Of a DNA stretch of 64,000 nucleotides, positions 8,433 through 16,862 are shown piece after piece; the stretch's first letter is position 1; each line of letters starts with the position of its first letter. The position numbers and the translations under genes are program-made. This DNA comes from Haloferax marinisediminis (lineage in GTDB: Archaea; Halobacteriota; Halobacteria; Halobacteriales; Haloferacaceae): the NCBI RefSeq assembly GCF_009674585.1, contig NZ_WKJP01000001.1, positions 2,108,001 through 2,172,000 of the forward strand. The letters are read 5' to 3'. The notes beneath the pieces were generated by a model that worked only from the letters and a program-made list of their open reading frames with translations, had not been told where the DNA came from and did not search any database.

Positions 8433-9288
8433 ACTGATTCCACTCCTCGTCGTGGTGTTCCTCCTCGTCGGGGTCCAAGGTGGCACGGTCGAATCGATGG
8501 AAATCGTCACCGACGGAACCCACACTGTCTCCGAGATTCCCGACGTGTACGTCGTCGGTGGCGGGGCGGTGACGATACCGAACGACACCTCGGTGTCGGG
8601 GTCAGTGTACGTCATCGGGGGTACTGCCGACGTGGCGGGGACGATAGACGGCGACGTGACTCAGTTGAGCGGGAATCTGTCGTTCGCGTCGTCGGCCGTC
8701 GTCACCGGTCCCACGCAGTACATCGCCGGGTCGCTTGCCGTCGCCGACGGCGCGGAACTCGAATCGTTGACGACTGCCGAGACGCTGGCAGCGAACTCGC
8801 CGACATCCGGGAGGGGACCAGCGTTCGCAGCGATACAGACGCTCGCACTCGCACTCGCGGCGGCGCTTCTCGTTCGGCGATTCGAGTTCGCCTTCGCCAC
8901 GGTCGGGCGAGCGGTCACGTCCCACCCCGTCGTGAGCGGTGTCGTCGGCCTCTTGGTCACCGCCACGTCGCTCGCGCTCGTCGTGTTCATGGCGATGACG
9001 ATTATCCTCATCCCGGTGAGTATCCTCGGCGTCGGCGTCGGCGCACTGACGGTGGCCTACGGCTACCTCGTCTTCGGCTATCTCGTCGGCCAACGCATAC
9101 CTATCGACCGCCCGGACCGTGCGTCAGCAGTCGGTGTCGTCGTGGTTGCGGTCACGTTCGAACTTATCGGCGCAGTTCCGGTCGTCGGGAGTGCGGTACA
9201 ACTCGTTCTTCTCGTCGTGGCTCTCGGCGCTGTCCTCGTGACGTACTTCGGTCTCCGAGAGTTCGAACCGGTGTCGTTGCCACCGTGA
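8416..9288 (+). CDS. Bactofilin-like beta-helix domain fused to membrane helices
   Basis: This 290-residue protein starts with a hydrophobic segment (LIPLLVVVFLLVGVQGG), then has a repetitive Gly/Val/Asp/Thr region (residues about 35-115) of the polymer-forming cytoskeletal type: GSVYVIGGTADVAGTIDGDV and similar short turns. Four or so membrane spans follow (LALALAAALLVRRF; VVGLLVTATSLALVV; SILGVGVGALTVAYGY; VVGSAVQLVLLVVALG). The start overlaps the upstream permease. If the first segment is a signal peptide, the beta-helix lies outside the cell. Function unknown; a structural or scaffolding role is plausible. Confidence 0.8.
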   Translation: MANPIELIPLLVVVFLLVGVQGGTVESMEIVTDGTHTVSEIPDVYVVGGGAVTIPNDTSVSGSVYVIGGTADVAGTIDGDVTQLSGNLSFASSAVVTGPTQYIAGSLAVADGAELESLTTAETLAANSPTSGRGPAFAAIQTLALALAAALLVRRFEFAFATVGRAVTSHPVVSGVVGLLVTATSLALVVFMAMTIILIPVSILGVGVGALTVAYGYLVFGYLVGQRIPIDRPDRASAVGVVVVAVTFELIGAVPVVGSAVQLVLLVVALGAVLVTYFGLREFEPVSLPP

Positions 9289-9315
9289 AAAACGACGTGC
9301 TGCGCGGTGGCGCGC

Positions 9316-10458
9316 TCAGGCGTTCATCTCTTCTTCGACGAGCGTCACCGCCCGTGAGACCGCGCCGACCGACGTGAGGTGGCCCGCACCGACAGTCGCT
9401 TTCATCGCCTTCGCGGCGCTTCCACGGAAGATGCTCGGTCCGACCTGTGCGACTGCTCCGTCGCCGACCGACACAATCCACCCCGGAACCTCGAACCGAT
9501 ACGGTTTCGGACGCGGTGGGAAGTCGTCAGGGTCGCCGTACTGTTCGTAGCCAACTTGCTTTGCGATGTTCCGGGCGACGACCTTCGCTTCACGGAGCGC
9601 CGCAGACCCACTTGCGGGGACGGGTTCTCCATCGGCATCGATGGCTCGCGCGGCATCGCCGACGACGAACGTTCTGTCGTCGAGTCGGAGGTCGGCTCTG
9701 ACTGTGGGACGTTCATCCCCCATGGCCTCGTCACCGGTTATCCCGCCGGTCCAGACGAGCATGTCGTAGTCGATGTCGCCAGTGTCGGTCTCGACGGTCG
9801 AGGCCGTGACAGACTGGACTGTCGTCTCGGTCCGAAGCTCGATGCCTCGGTCCAGTAACTCGTCTCGGACTGCTCGCTGGAACTCCTCGGAGAACGCCGG
9901 CGCGACGGTATCTAACTGTTCGACGAGGACGATATCCGTGTGGGCACCTTCCTCGTCGCGGAGCGCCGCGAGTTCGCCGGCAACCTGGATGCCCGAGAGG
10001 CCAGCACCGCCAACGACGACTGTACCGCCATCGTCGCAGTCGTCGAAGAACTTCGCGCGGATTGTCTCGGCGTGTTCGAGGCGCTTGAGCGGGAGTGCGT
10101 GCGCTTCGAGGCCGGGGATGCCGTAGTAGTTGGTCTCTGCACCGAGACAGATGGCGCAGTAGTCGTACGCGAGGGACTCTCCCTCGGCGAGGTGAACGCG
10201 TCGAGACTCGGTGTCTACGTTCGTCACGCGGTCGACGACCACCTCGGCACGAGTCAGTGCCTCGTCCAGTGGCACTTGAATCGGGTCGGCGATGGACGGA
10301 CGCCGAATCGCCCGGTGGACTTCGTGTTGGACGAGGTGATACTGGGAGTCGTTCACCACGGTCAAATCGGCGTCGGCGGGGAGTCGGCGTTCGAGTTCAC
10401 GGGCGAGTGTGAGGCCCGCGTACCCGGCACCGAGTACCAGGACACGCATGTCTCTCAT
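9316..10458 (-). CDS. FAD-dependent NADH dehydrogenase-like oxidoreductase (NDH-2 family)
   Basis: This 380-residue protein has an N-terminal dinucleotide-binding motif (VLVLGAGYAGLTLA) and a second one in mid-protein (TVVVGGAGLSGIQVAGELA) for NADH. The third FAD contact is FVVGDAARAIDADGEPVP near residue 285. This order is that of type II NADH dehydrogenases and sulfide:quinone reductases. No obvious redox cysteine pair of the sulfide reductases is seen, so quinone-linked NADH oxidation is more likely. ATG at 10449 (MRVLVLG) is an equally good start, three codons in. It lies 83 bases downstream of phosphomevalonate decarboxylase on the same strand. Confidence 0.9.
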   Translation of the reverse strand: MRDMRVLVLGAGYAGLTLARELERRLPADADLTVVNDSQYHLVQHEVHRAIRRPSIADPIQVPLDEALTRAEVVVDRVTNVDTESRRVHLAEGESLAYDYCAICLGAETNYYGIPGLEAHALPLKRLEHAETIRAKFFDDCDDGGTVVVGGAGLSGIQVAGELAALRDEEGAHTDIVLVEQLDTVAPAFSEEFQRAVRDELLDRGIELRTETTVQSVTASTVETDTGDIDYDMLVWTGGITGDEAMGDERPTVRADLRLDDRTFVVGDAARAIDADGEPVPASGSAALREAKVVARNIAKQVGYEQYGDPDDFPPRPKPYRFEVPGWIVSVGDGAVAQVGPSIFRGSAAKAMKATVGAGHLTSVGAVSRAVTLVEEEMNA

Positions 10459-10541
10459 GTCGGGCGCGAGAGAAAAGAGGGTGACGGCGTCGGAAGGTGT
10501 GACGGCGTCAGCCCGTCAGTACCGGCGCTCGTCGGTCGCAG

Positions 10542-11516
10542 TTAGAACAGCGCTTCGGAGTCGTCGAGAACCTCGGCGGGACCGCCGACCGTCCAGACGT
10601 CGGTCTCGACGTCACAGTCGGCGACGACTTCCTCGACACGGTCGACGTATTCGGCCGTCGTGTTGACGTAGACGCTGGCGCCCGTGTCAGTCGAGAAGTA
10701 GACCGGGATGTCCTCTTCTTTGCGGAGTTGGCGGACGGCGTTGAACACGGCAATCGTGCGCGGTTGCCAGTAGACCCACCCGGCGGGACCAGTCATCGTG
10801 GTCGCCGCGAGCGACAGCGAGTCGTGTTCGGCGAGTTCGAAGGCGGCGTCGAAGTCGGCGTCGTACAGCGCATCACGCATGTCGTCGATTTGGGCGTGGA
10901 TGTGAGCCATCCGCGCTTGGAACATGTGGCTGTCTTCGGCCTCGGCGTGTGCCTGTTCGGTCTCCTTGTACGCGGGAACGTGGGCGGCGACGATGCGCAG
11001 GTCGTCTTCGAGGTCGGTCTCGATGCGCTCCGACCGGCAGTCGGTGTTGTTCATCCCCGAGTAGAGAATCGAGACGGCACCCGTGACGGCGCGAGCGGCG
11101 GAGGCCGACCCGAGACGGGCGATAGTCGAGATTTCGGGGTGTGTCAGGTCGAGGCCGGCCGCCTCGGAGAGTGCCGTCGCCGCGGCGGCGAACCCAGATG
11201 CCGACGACCCGAATCCGATGTTCGAGGGGAAGGAGTTCTCACTCTCCAGTCGAACGCGGTGGTCGAAGCCAGCGAGCTCACGCACTCGGTCGACAACAGA
11301 CTGGATGCGCTCTGCACCGCGCCCGTCGACTTCCTCGCCACCGATGACGTAGACGTCCTCGTCGGCGTCCGGGAGGAATTCGACCGTCGTCTTCGTGTGA
11401 CTCGGTGCAGTACAGACGCTGATGCTGTCGTGGTACGGCATCCTGCGCTCCGTGTCTCGCATCCCGTGATACTTCACGAGGCCCTGAATTGGGTGGGCCT
11501 TGGCGGTGGCCTTCAT
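10542..11516 (-). CDS. mvaD: Phosphomevalonate decarboxylase
   Basis: This 324-residue GHMP-fold protein resembles diphosphomevalonate decarboxylase: KAHPIQGLVKYHG at the N-terminus, NSFPSNIGFGSSASGFAA as the phosphate-binding loop at about residue 95, and a C-terminal STDTGASVYVNT segment. In haloarchaea this protein is known to decarboxylate mevalonate 5-phosphate to isopentenyl phosphate, which isopentenyl phosphate kinase then converts to IPP for ether-lipid synthesis. That pathway assignment comes from Haloferax work on this family, not from the sequence alone. The kinase is not in the window. ATG at 11516 is the natural start (MKATAKAHP). Confidence 0.92.
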   Translation of the reverse strand: MKATAKAHPIQGLVKYHGMRDTERRMPYHDSISVCTAPSHTKTTVEFLPDADEDVYVIGGEEVDGRGAERIQSVVDRVRELAGFDHRVRLESENSFPSNIGFGSSASGFAAAATALSEAAGLDLTHPEISTIARLGSASAARAVTGAVSILYSGMNNTDCRSERIETDLEDDLRIVAAHVPAYKETEQAHAEAEDSHMFQARMAHIHAQIDDMRDALYDADFDAAFELAEHDSLSLAATTMTGPAGWVYWQPRTIAVFNAVRQLRKEEDIPVYFSTDTGASVYVNTTAEYVDRVEEVVADCDVETDVWTVGGPAEVLDDSEALF

Positions 11517-11686
11517 GTTCGAAAGGCCGTCAGACTGGGGGTTAAACGTCCCGATAGGTGTCGAACGTTCGAATCCACAAAAACGGGTGGTGCCTCCGGC
11601 GCAAGGGTGCCGGAGACGGTTGGTTGTACAGTGGTAGGAGCGCTACTGACTCCAAACAGTAGCGGTGATGGTTGTGCTCGAGGTGG

Positions 11687-11806
11687 TTATTCTTCGTCGC
11701 TGTCTAACTCGTTGCCGCGTTCCCAGACGTTCGTGACGCTCTCACCTGTCGGTGGTGTGTGGCTGATGTCTCGCATCGTCGGTTTCGGTCGGTTGTCTGC
11801 GTTCAT
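11687..11806 (-). CDS. Conserved-looking haloarchaeal microprotein (39 aa)
   Basis: A 39-residue frame begins MNADNRPKPTMRDISHTP and ends with the acidic LDSDEE. It has no hydrophobic segment and no cysteines. The codons are mostly G/C-ending, as in neighbouring genes. The gene lies alone between phosphomevalonate decarboxylase and the SRPBCC gene, with an AT-rich promoter-like stretch at 11850-11880 on the upstream side. I do not recognise the family. The RDISHTPPTGESV core looks like a conserved short motif rather than random translation. Confidence 0.6.
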   Translation of the reverse strand: MNADNRPKPTMRDISHTPPTGESVTNVWERGNELDSDEE

Positions 11807-11891
11807 CGTGTTTGCCTTGCTACTTCCTACCACGATTCGAAGATAAGCGTTTCGCCGATATTATATTACGACTTATTAGCATACTAGGGTC

Positions 11892-12359
11892 ATGAAACTC
11901 GGCCGGCGAGGAACACGGACTCGGTTCGAACGAACCCCCGATGGAGCGCGTCTCGTCGTCTCTCGCGTCGTTTCTGCGCCTCCAGCAGTCGTCTGGGACG
12001 TGCTGGTCTCCGTCGACGACTGGCCCGAGTGGGGGCCGAGCGTCTCGGCAGTTCGCGGTGTCGATGGTCGAATCGAGGCTGGCAGTCAAGGCGACGTGCG
12101 AGTCGCTGGCGTCTGGGTACCGTTTACCATCGAAACGTGCGCCGACCACCGGTGGACGTGGCGTGTTGCCGGCGTTCCAGCGACCGGCCACCGAGTCACT
12201 GCCGCCGGCGTCGACCGGTGTGCGGTCGCGTTCGAGATTCCGGTCGCCGCCAGCCCCTATGCCGTCGTCTGTGCCGCAGCGCTTCGGCGAATCGAACGGC
12301 TCGCGACGTCGGCAGACCGGGTCGGACGCGCAGAACGAACAGAACAGCAGTCGGCGTAG
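11892..12359 (+). CDS. SRPBCC (START-like) family protein
   Basis: This 155-residue protein has the typical SRPBCC opening (LVVSRVVSAPPAVVWDVL then VDDWPEWGP), a beta-grip with WVPFTIETCADHRWTWRV, and a long C-terminal helix. Members bind hydrophobic ligands such as lipids, polyketides or coenzyme A groups in a deep pocket. The specific ligand cannot be told. The ATG at 11892 follows an AT-rich promoter stretch (11850-11885), consistent with a leaderless message. It converges with the gene at 12387. Confidence 0.85.
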   Translation: MKLGRRGTRTRFERTPDGARLVVSRVVSAPPAVVWDVLVSVDDWPEWGPSVSAVRGVDGRIEAGSQGDVRVAGVWVPFTIETCADHRWTWRVAGVPATGHRVTAAGVDRCAVAFEIPVAASPYAVVCAAALRRIERLATSADRVGRAERTEQQSA

Positions 12360-12386
12360 ACGGGACGAGAGGGCCGGACGAGGGGT

Positions 12387-13034
12387 TCAGACGAGCCCGA
12401 ACAACAGTCCGCCAACGACAGCGAGGACGACGAGAGCGACGAGCACGGTGACGAGGCCCATCCCCGAACCTGTGTCGTCGGCCTCGTCGCGTTCGGTGGC
12501 CGCTTCTTCGGCGTCGATTTCGTTCAGTACTTCTTCGAACTCCGGTTGGTGTGGTTCGTGGTACTCGTCGATGACGGCCGACGCGAGACCGACCGATTCG
12601 ATTGCTTCGACCAGGTCGTCCAACGTCTCCAGCGTTATCGGCACGTCGACCTCGTCAGGGGCGACGAGCAGGTGAGGTTCGTCTTCGTCGGTCTCTGGTT
12701 CTTCGAGTTGGTCTTCGGTGGCGAACGCGAAGGCCAGTGTCTCAGTTGCGTCCGCTTCGTCACCGGTCGTCAGAAGCGTGCCTGAGAGGCCTTGAGACTC
12801 ACAGCGCTCGGCGAACACTTCGACTGACCGTTCGTCGAACTCGGCCGCGGCGTCGACCCACGTGACGTCAGTCGGCTTGCTCTCTCCGGGTGGTGCGACG
12901 AAGAGATACGTCCGTCCGTCTCGTTCACTTCGTTTCGTTCGCTCCTCGCGTTCAGCGTGGACTCGTCGGACGACCGTCGCCACATCGTCAGCATCGAGAA
13001 ACGAGAGTACGCTCGACAACGACACGTCGCTCAT
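12387..13034 (-). CDS. Uncharacterised protein with C-terminal membrane anchor
   Basis: This 215-residue protein has a soluble mixed alpha/beta part (VLSFLDADDVATVVRRVHAE; a SGTLLTTGDE segment), an acidic middle, and a single C-terminal span (LVTVLVALVVLAVVGGLLFG) ending two residues later. It is therefore likely tail-anchored, facing the cytoplasm. I chose ATG at 13034 over a TTG five codons earlier. The alternation of strand and helix with DVTWVDAAAEFD recalls restriction-endonuclease-like folds, but no catalytic motif is convincing. Function unknown. Confidence 0.75.
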   Translation of the reverse strand: MSDVSLSSVLSFLDADDVATVVRRVHAEREERTKRSERDGRTYLFVAPPGESKPTDVTWVDAAAEFDERSVEVFAERCESQGLSGTLLTTGDEADATETLAFAFATEDQLEEPETDEDEPHLLVAPDEVDVPITLETLDDLVEAIESVGLASAVIDEYHEPHQPEFEEVLNEIDAEEAATERDEADDTGSGMGLVTVLVALVVLAVVGGLLFGLV

Positions 13035-13073
13035 TACGCTGACAGACAAAACACCCCGAAATAAAGCTTCGCG

Positions 13074-13655
13074 CTACTCCGGACGAATCAGTTCGAAACG
13101 GTCGTCGGTCCGCGTGTACTCGCTCCCGGCGAGTCGACCGATCGCGTCGAGCTTCGTCGTGTCGAGTTTTCCGTCGGTGAGCACGTCGTCGGCGACGTGT
13201 GCATAGACGACTTCGCCGAGGACGAGCGTAGACGACCCGACCTCCATGCTGTCGTAGAGGGTACACTCGAAGGAGACTTTGGCCTCGGCGACGCGCGGCG
13301 CATCGACGCGTTCGGCTTCGACTTTCTCGATACCGACGTGGTCGAACTCGTCGACACCGGCGGGAACTGTGGCGGCAGTCTGATTCATCGCCTCGACGAG
13401 GTCGCTCGTGACGACGTTGACGACGAACTCGCCGTGCTCGATGGCGTTCCGTGGGGTGTCTTTCAGTGACGAACCGTGCCCGACGGGCGCGAAGACGAGG
13501 ACTGGCGGGTCGATACTGGCGACGGTGAAGAAACTGTACGGCGCGAGGTTGTCTCCGTGGTCGCCACGAGAACTCACCCAGGCAATCGGCCGCGGGACGA
13601 CCGCCCCGGAGAGTAATCTGTACGCAGAACCGAACGCGGTCGGTTCGCCGTCCAT
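13074..13655 (-). CDS. Flavin reductase-like FMN-binding protein
   Basis: This 193-residue protein begins with the family's usual pattern: a YRLLSGAVVPRPIAWVSS strand-turn, then NLAPYSFFTVASIDPPVLVFA, which contacts FMN, then KDTPRNAIEHGEFVVNVV. The fold is the split barrel of flavin reductases and of DIM6/NTAB proteins. It probably binds FMN and reduces flavin or a flavin-linked substrate with NAD(P)H. The gene lies 40 bases upstream of the tail-anchored protein gene in the same direction. Confidence 0.92.
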   Translation of the reverse strand: MDGEPTAFGSAYRLLSGAVVPRPIAWVSSRGDHGDNLAPYSFFTVASIDPPVLVFAPVGHGSSLKDTPRNAIEHGEFVVNVVTSDLVEAMNQTAATVPAGVDEFDHVGIEKVEAERVDAPRVAEAKVSFECTLYDSMEVGSSTLVLGEVVYAHVADDVLTDGKLDTTKLDAIGRLAGSEYTRTDDRFELIRPE

Positions 13656-13777
13656 CAGTGTGCCTCCGGAGAGTGAGCCGTTTGGAACTGCTCGAACGAG
13701 TGAGTGGTCATGCAGTGGAAAGGGGAGTGCGCGGAATGAATCTATGGTGTGTGCCGTCTCAGGGGCGCGTCACGTCG

Positions 13778-14209
13778 TCAGAACAGCCCTACACCAACGG
13801 CGTACGACCAAGAGACGGTGCTCAACGCGAGGAAGACGAGCGACCCGCCGAACATGACGACGTTCTTGAGGAAGTTCGTCATCTCTGACTGCTGTTGGTC
13901 TTCTGGGACGGCCCAGAAGTCGTGAAACAGCGGCGTGCTGACGAGCAAGAACAGCGCGACTGCGCCCGCGGCGAGCGCCGGGAATACGCCCGCTGCGATA
14001 CCGACCCCACCGAAGACGAGCATCCCACCGGAGAAGACGACACCGAGACGGGGTGCTGGCAGGCCCTTCATCTCGGCGTATCCCGACATCTGGTCGACGT
14101 TCATGAAGTGGTTGAGGCCCATGAACGCGATGAATGCGCCGAAGAGCACGCGGGCGACAAGGAACGCGAGGTCTGCTCCGGGAGCACTAAACTGGAGTGC
14201 GACGCTCAT
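13778..14209 (-). CDS. DoxX-family membrane protein
   Basis: This 143-residue protein has four predicted membrane helices (DLAFLVARVLFGAFIAFMG; GVVFSGGMLVFGGVGIAAG; ALAAGAVALFLLVSTPLF; NVVMFGGSLVFLALS) and family features HFMNVDQM and the HDFWAV turn after helix three. DoxX-type proteins are linked to quinone, thiosulfate or oxidative-stress membrane chemistry in some organisms, but many are uncharacterised. The ATG at 14209 gives the compact four-helix form; the longer frame adds an unlikely basic leader. Confidence 0.88.
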   Translation of the reverse strand: MSVALQFSAPGADLAFLVARVLFGAFIAFMGLNHFMNVDQMSGYAEMKGLPAPRLGVVFSGGMLVFGGVGIAAGVFPALAAGAVALFLLVSTPLFHDFWAVPEDQQQSEMTNFLKNVVMFGGSLVFLALSTVSWSYAVGVGLF

Positions 14210-14577
14210 GCCGACCCCTCCGTTTCTGCGATGGTTGTGTGCTGGGCCGTATCCGCGAATGGTACTAACATTACGACAACTGGTACGGACTGGAACCGAC
14301 ATATATGTTTACTGACAATCATGTAACCGGGTGGCCGATAGCGTACCCGGTAACACCGAAACAACCGATTTGTGATATATTATACATGACGTTTTGCTGA
14401 TGCTATTTCCGTGACTAGTTGTTTGACCTACCCGCAGTTGCCTTCTTTTCAGAAAAAAATAGAGAACTGGTATGCAACTGGTAGTGTTCACCCACGCACG
14501 AAAGATATACCCGGCCTCACTGTGATATACAATTGGGACGTGTCAGTAATGATAAAAAACAACAGAGACTGTGAGCC
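14210..14577. other. 368-base intergenic region with palindromes and short repeats
   Basis: No convincing gene is present. The stretch is AT-rich compared with its surroundings. It holds the perfect palindrome ACATATATGT at 14299-14308, a 7-base inverted repeat ACCGGGT/ACCCGGT with a 12-base loop (14326-14351), and several AACTGGTA direct copies (about 14277, 14465 and 14476). It separates divergent doxX-like and HTH genes, so it should contain both promoters and possibly operators for the HTH protein. Confidence 0.5.
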
Positions 14578-15267
14578 ATGACTGAGACATGGGACTCCGC
14601 AGGCTACATCGCAAGTTCTCGATACCGACTCACAGTGTGTGAGTATCTTTCCGAACATGGGTCTGGTCTCCCTTCCCGTATCGCAGTGGAGACCGACCTC
14701 GCACAGCCACACGTATCTCGGGCACTCTCCGAGTTGCGGGACCAGGGTATCGTCGAACTACTTGTTCCCGAATCGCAACAGAAAGGGCGACTATACGGAC
14801 TAACCGACCTCGGTGAACTCGCATACGACCGAGTGGCGTTGGACCAACAAGTCGAGATTGAAGTCGTCGACTCCGACGGGTTCCCCTCACCAGAGTTAAT
14901 CGAAGAACTCGAATCGATTCACGGCGACACACTCCGTGCCGTCACCTGGTGCGAATCGGACCGGGCGTGGGTCCACTTCTCGTCGGCACCGCTCCGCAAT
15001 GAGTACGACGAAGAGACCGTGAAGACGGTCGTCTCGACACTCGTCAACGAAGAAATGCTCGATGAGCCACTAAACGAGTTACCAACTGGTGGACCGGAGT
15101 ACATCGCAATCGGCCTCGAAAATGCCGTCGTGGTGCGTATTCCCGTTGCAAACGAGATAACGATCCTCGTGTCTCTCGACAAATCGTTCGACACCGCAGT
15201 CGAGGGACTTGCGAACCACTGTCTTCGCGTAACGAACCCAGTTGTCGCCGACTCAGAGACAGATTAA
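14578..15267 (+). CDS. Winged-helix transcriptional regulator
   Basis: This 229-residue protein has an N-terminal winged HTH (residues about 12-85): SRYRLTVCEYLSEHGSG, then AVETDLAQPHVSRALSELRD as the helix-turn-helix and KGRLYGLTDLG as the wing. The remaining 140 residues form an acidic alpha/beta domain with no recognised ligand site. Family placement is MarR/ArsR-like at the superfamily level only. The gene lies downstream of an AT-rich, repeat-containing region that may be its own operator. Confidence 0.82.
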   Translation: MTETWDSAGYIASSRYRLTVCEYLSEHGSGLPSRIAVETDLAQPHVSRALSELRDQGIVELLVPESQQKGRLYGLTDLGELAYDRVALDQQVEIEVVDSDGFPSPELIEELESIHGDTLRAVTWCESDRAWVHFSSAPLRNEYDEETVKTVVSTLVNEEMLDEPLNELPTGGPEYIAIGLENAVVVRIPVANEITILVSLDKSFDTAVEGLANHCLRVTNPVVADSETD

Positions 15268-15298
15268 CTCTTTCCTGACCGGCCCGTAACGGCGGGCC

Positions 15299-16036
15299 GT
15301 GGCAGGTTCACGTACTGTCGTCGGTGTCGATGGATGCCGCGCGGGATGGGTCTGTGCAGTCCGTTCAGCCGACGGTCTCTCCGTTCGCATCGAACCTGAC
15401 TTCGAATCCGTCTGGGAGCGCGCGCGTACTGCCGACGTCGTGGTAGTGGACATCCCCATCGGACTCCCCACAGACGACCGACGGCAATGTGACTACGAGG
15501 CTCGCAGGCGACTGGGCGCGCGCGCCTCGACCGTCTTTTTTGCACCTGTCAGAAGCGTCCTCGATGCACCGTCACACGAGTGTGCGAGTGAACGAAACCG
15601 TGATTCGACCGGGTTTGGTCTCTCGATTCAGGCGTGGAATCTGGTTCCGAAGATTCGGGCCGTCGACTCGGTTCTTCAGTCTGACTCTCTCGCTCGTCGT
15701 CAAGTCCGTGAGGCGCACCCTGAACTCGCGTTCGCCGCATTCGCCGGTGAACCGCTCACTGAGTCGAAGTCGACGCCCGAGGGACGCCAGCGACGCCTCG
15801 ACGTCCTTCGAACTGCGTTCCCCGACGACGATGTCGCGTCGGTCTACCACGAGACGCTCGCAGAGACGCTCCGACGGGACGTCGCCCGCGACGACATCCT
15901 CGACGCCCTTATCCTCGCGGCGGCGGCGAGACACCCACTCGACACACTCCCCGAATCACCGCCCAGAGACGCGACTGGCCTCCAGATGGCGATTCACGTC
16001 CCACGCGTCCAATCAGATGGCAGGAAACTATCTTGA
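15299..16036 (+). CDS. DUF429 family protein (RNase H-like fold)
   Basis: This 245-residue protein starts at GTG 15299 with VVGVDGCRAGWVCAV, the usual first strand and loop of DUF429. It continues with a VVVVDIPIGLP segment, a REAHPELAFAAF segment and a C-terminal DDILDALILAAAAR helix carrying the last acidic pair. The conserved Asp residues match the RNase H-like fold proposed for this family. Biochemical function is not known; nuclease activity is only a fold-based guess. It follows the HTH gene by 31 bases and may be co-transcribed. Confidence 0.88.
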   Translation: MAGSRTVVGVDGCRAGWVCAVRSADGLSVRIEPDFESVWERARTADVVVVDIPIGLPTDDRRQCDYEARRRLGARASTVFFAPVRSVLDAPSHECASERNRDSTGFGLSIQAWNLVPKIRAVDSVLQSDSLARRQVREAHPELAFAAFAGEPLTESKSTPEGRQRRLDVLRTAFPDDDVASVYHETLAETLRRDVARDDILDALILAAAARHPLDTLPESPPRDATGLQMAIHVPRVQSDGRKLS

Positions 16037-16415
16037 CATACCCAAAATATACTCACAGATAAGTGTTCACACGCTAGTATATAGGACAATATATTCTAAC
16101 GTATGGCTACTTCGAGAAGACTTTTATGGCTGGTTAACAATTTATGAGATGGCGTGGCCGCTGTGACAGCCATAGAACGCCTGCCCCAAGTGTGATTCAG
16201 TGCCAGTTTTTCGGTTGGTCGCGCCTCCCGCTGCCAATGTAGATTGGACGCCCTCTGCCTCGGGCGTCGAATCTGTGCCTTCTCGCCCGTGACGTGTCAG
16301 TCTCTTCGGCCCTCTCGGACCGCCGCTCACCGACCGTCTCGGACTCCCGCGGAGGAGTCGCGATACCGGTCGTGAGGCCCCAAAAGTACATTTTCACACA
16401 CTCCTAACACCGCGC
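16037..16415. other. 379-base gap with strong hairpins, possible structured RNA
   Basis: No protein gene is convincing on either strand. The left part (16037-16145) is AT-rich and has a TATA-like ACTTTTATGG near 16118-16128. The right part is GC-rich and contains perfect inverted repeats GACGCCC/GGGCGTC (16247-16253 with 16262-16268) and GACTCC/GGAGTC (16343-16348 with 16355-16360), plus a bulged GCGTGGC/GCCA...CGC stem near 16153-16185. A promoter followed by stable stems suggests a structured RNA. RNase P and SRP RNA core motifs were looked for and not seen. Confidence 0.4.
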
Positions 16416-16862
16416 ATGTACACCGGCAGGACGGACCAACCGTGCTGTCTCTGCGACGACCCGAAGACCGTCGCACGGATTGCCGTCCCTCCACGCGCAG
16501 TGACACTCATGCGAAACGCCGACCCAATCGCGTGGCGCGACATCGTCGGCGACGTGACGATTCAGTTCTGCGAGAGCGACTGGGAGCTCGTTTCGGAGTT
16601 AGTGCTCGACCTCGACATGCATCCGCTGTCCCGCTGCAACGTCGCTCGTGCGGATTTCAGCATTCGTGAGGACTTCGAGGCGTTGTTGAACCGCGTCCGC
16701 GAGGTCCCCGACCAGACCGAACAGGAACGGCGACTGCTCGACGACGCGACCGACGTCATCGCCAACGCGGACGACCCGATGGTCGAACGGCGTGACCTCG
16801 TCGAGGCGTACGTCGTCGTTCGCGCTATGGACGAACTCGGTGTAGACGACGTCGTGCGGTGA
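16416..16862 (+). CDS. Uncharacterised haloarchaeal protein with cysteine motif
   Basis: This 148-residue acidic protein has CCLCDDP near residue 10 and a lone Cys in FCESDWEL near residue 52, a possible partial metal site. Later it is helical and charged (EDFEALLNRVREVPDQTEQE; VERRDLVEAYVVVRAMDE). No membrane segment or signal is visible. The ATG at 16416 follows an AT-rich stretch at 16382-16400. I do not recognise the family. Codon use matches neighbouring real genes. Confidence 0.72.
   Translation: MYTGRTDQPCCLCDDPKTVARIAVPPRAVTLMRNADPIAWRDIVGDVTIQFCESDWELVSELVLDLDMHPLSRCNVARADFSIREDFEALLNRVREVPDQTEQERRLLDDATDVIANADDPMVERRDLVEAYVVVRAMDELGVDDVVR

Noticed and set aside
10728-11846. 372-residue plus-strand frame opposite phosphomevalonate decarboxylase
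   Set aside because: The minus strand carries the GHMP fold and the microprotein at 11687; the plus frame has no motif.
16142-16397. Two overlapping minus-strand frames and a zinc-ribbon-like plus frame in the 379-base gap
   Set aside because: The minus frames are Arg/Glu/Ser-rich without conserved motifs. The plus frame with CPKCDS has TGA and TAG stops just upstream and no start codon, so coding is not supported.
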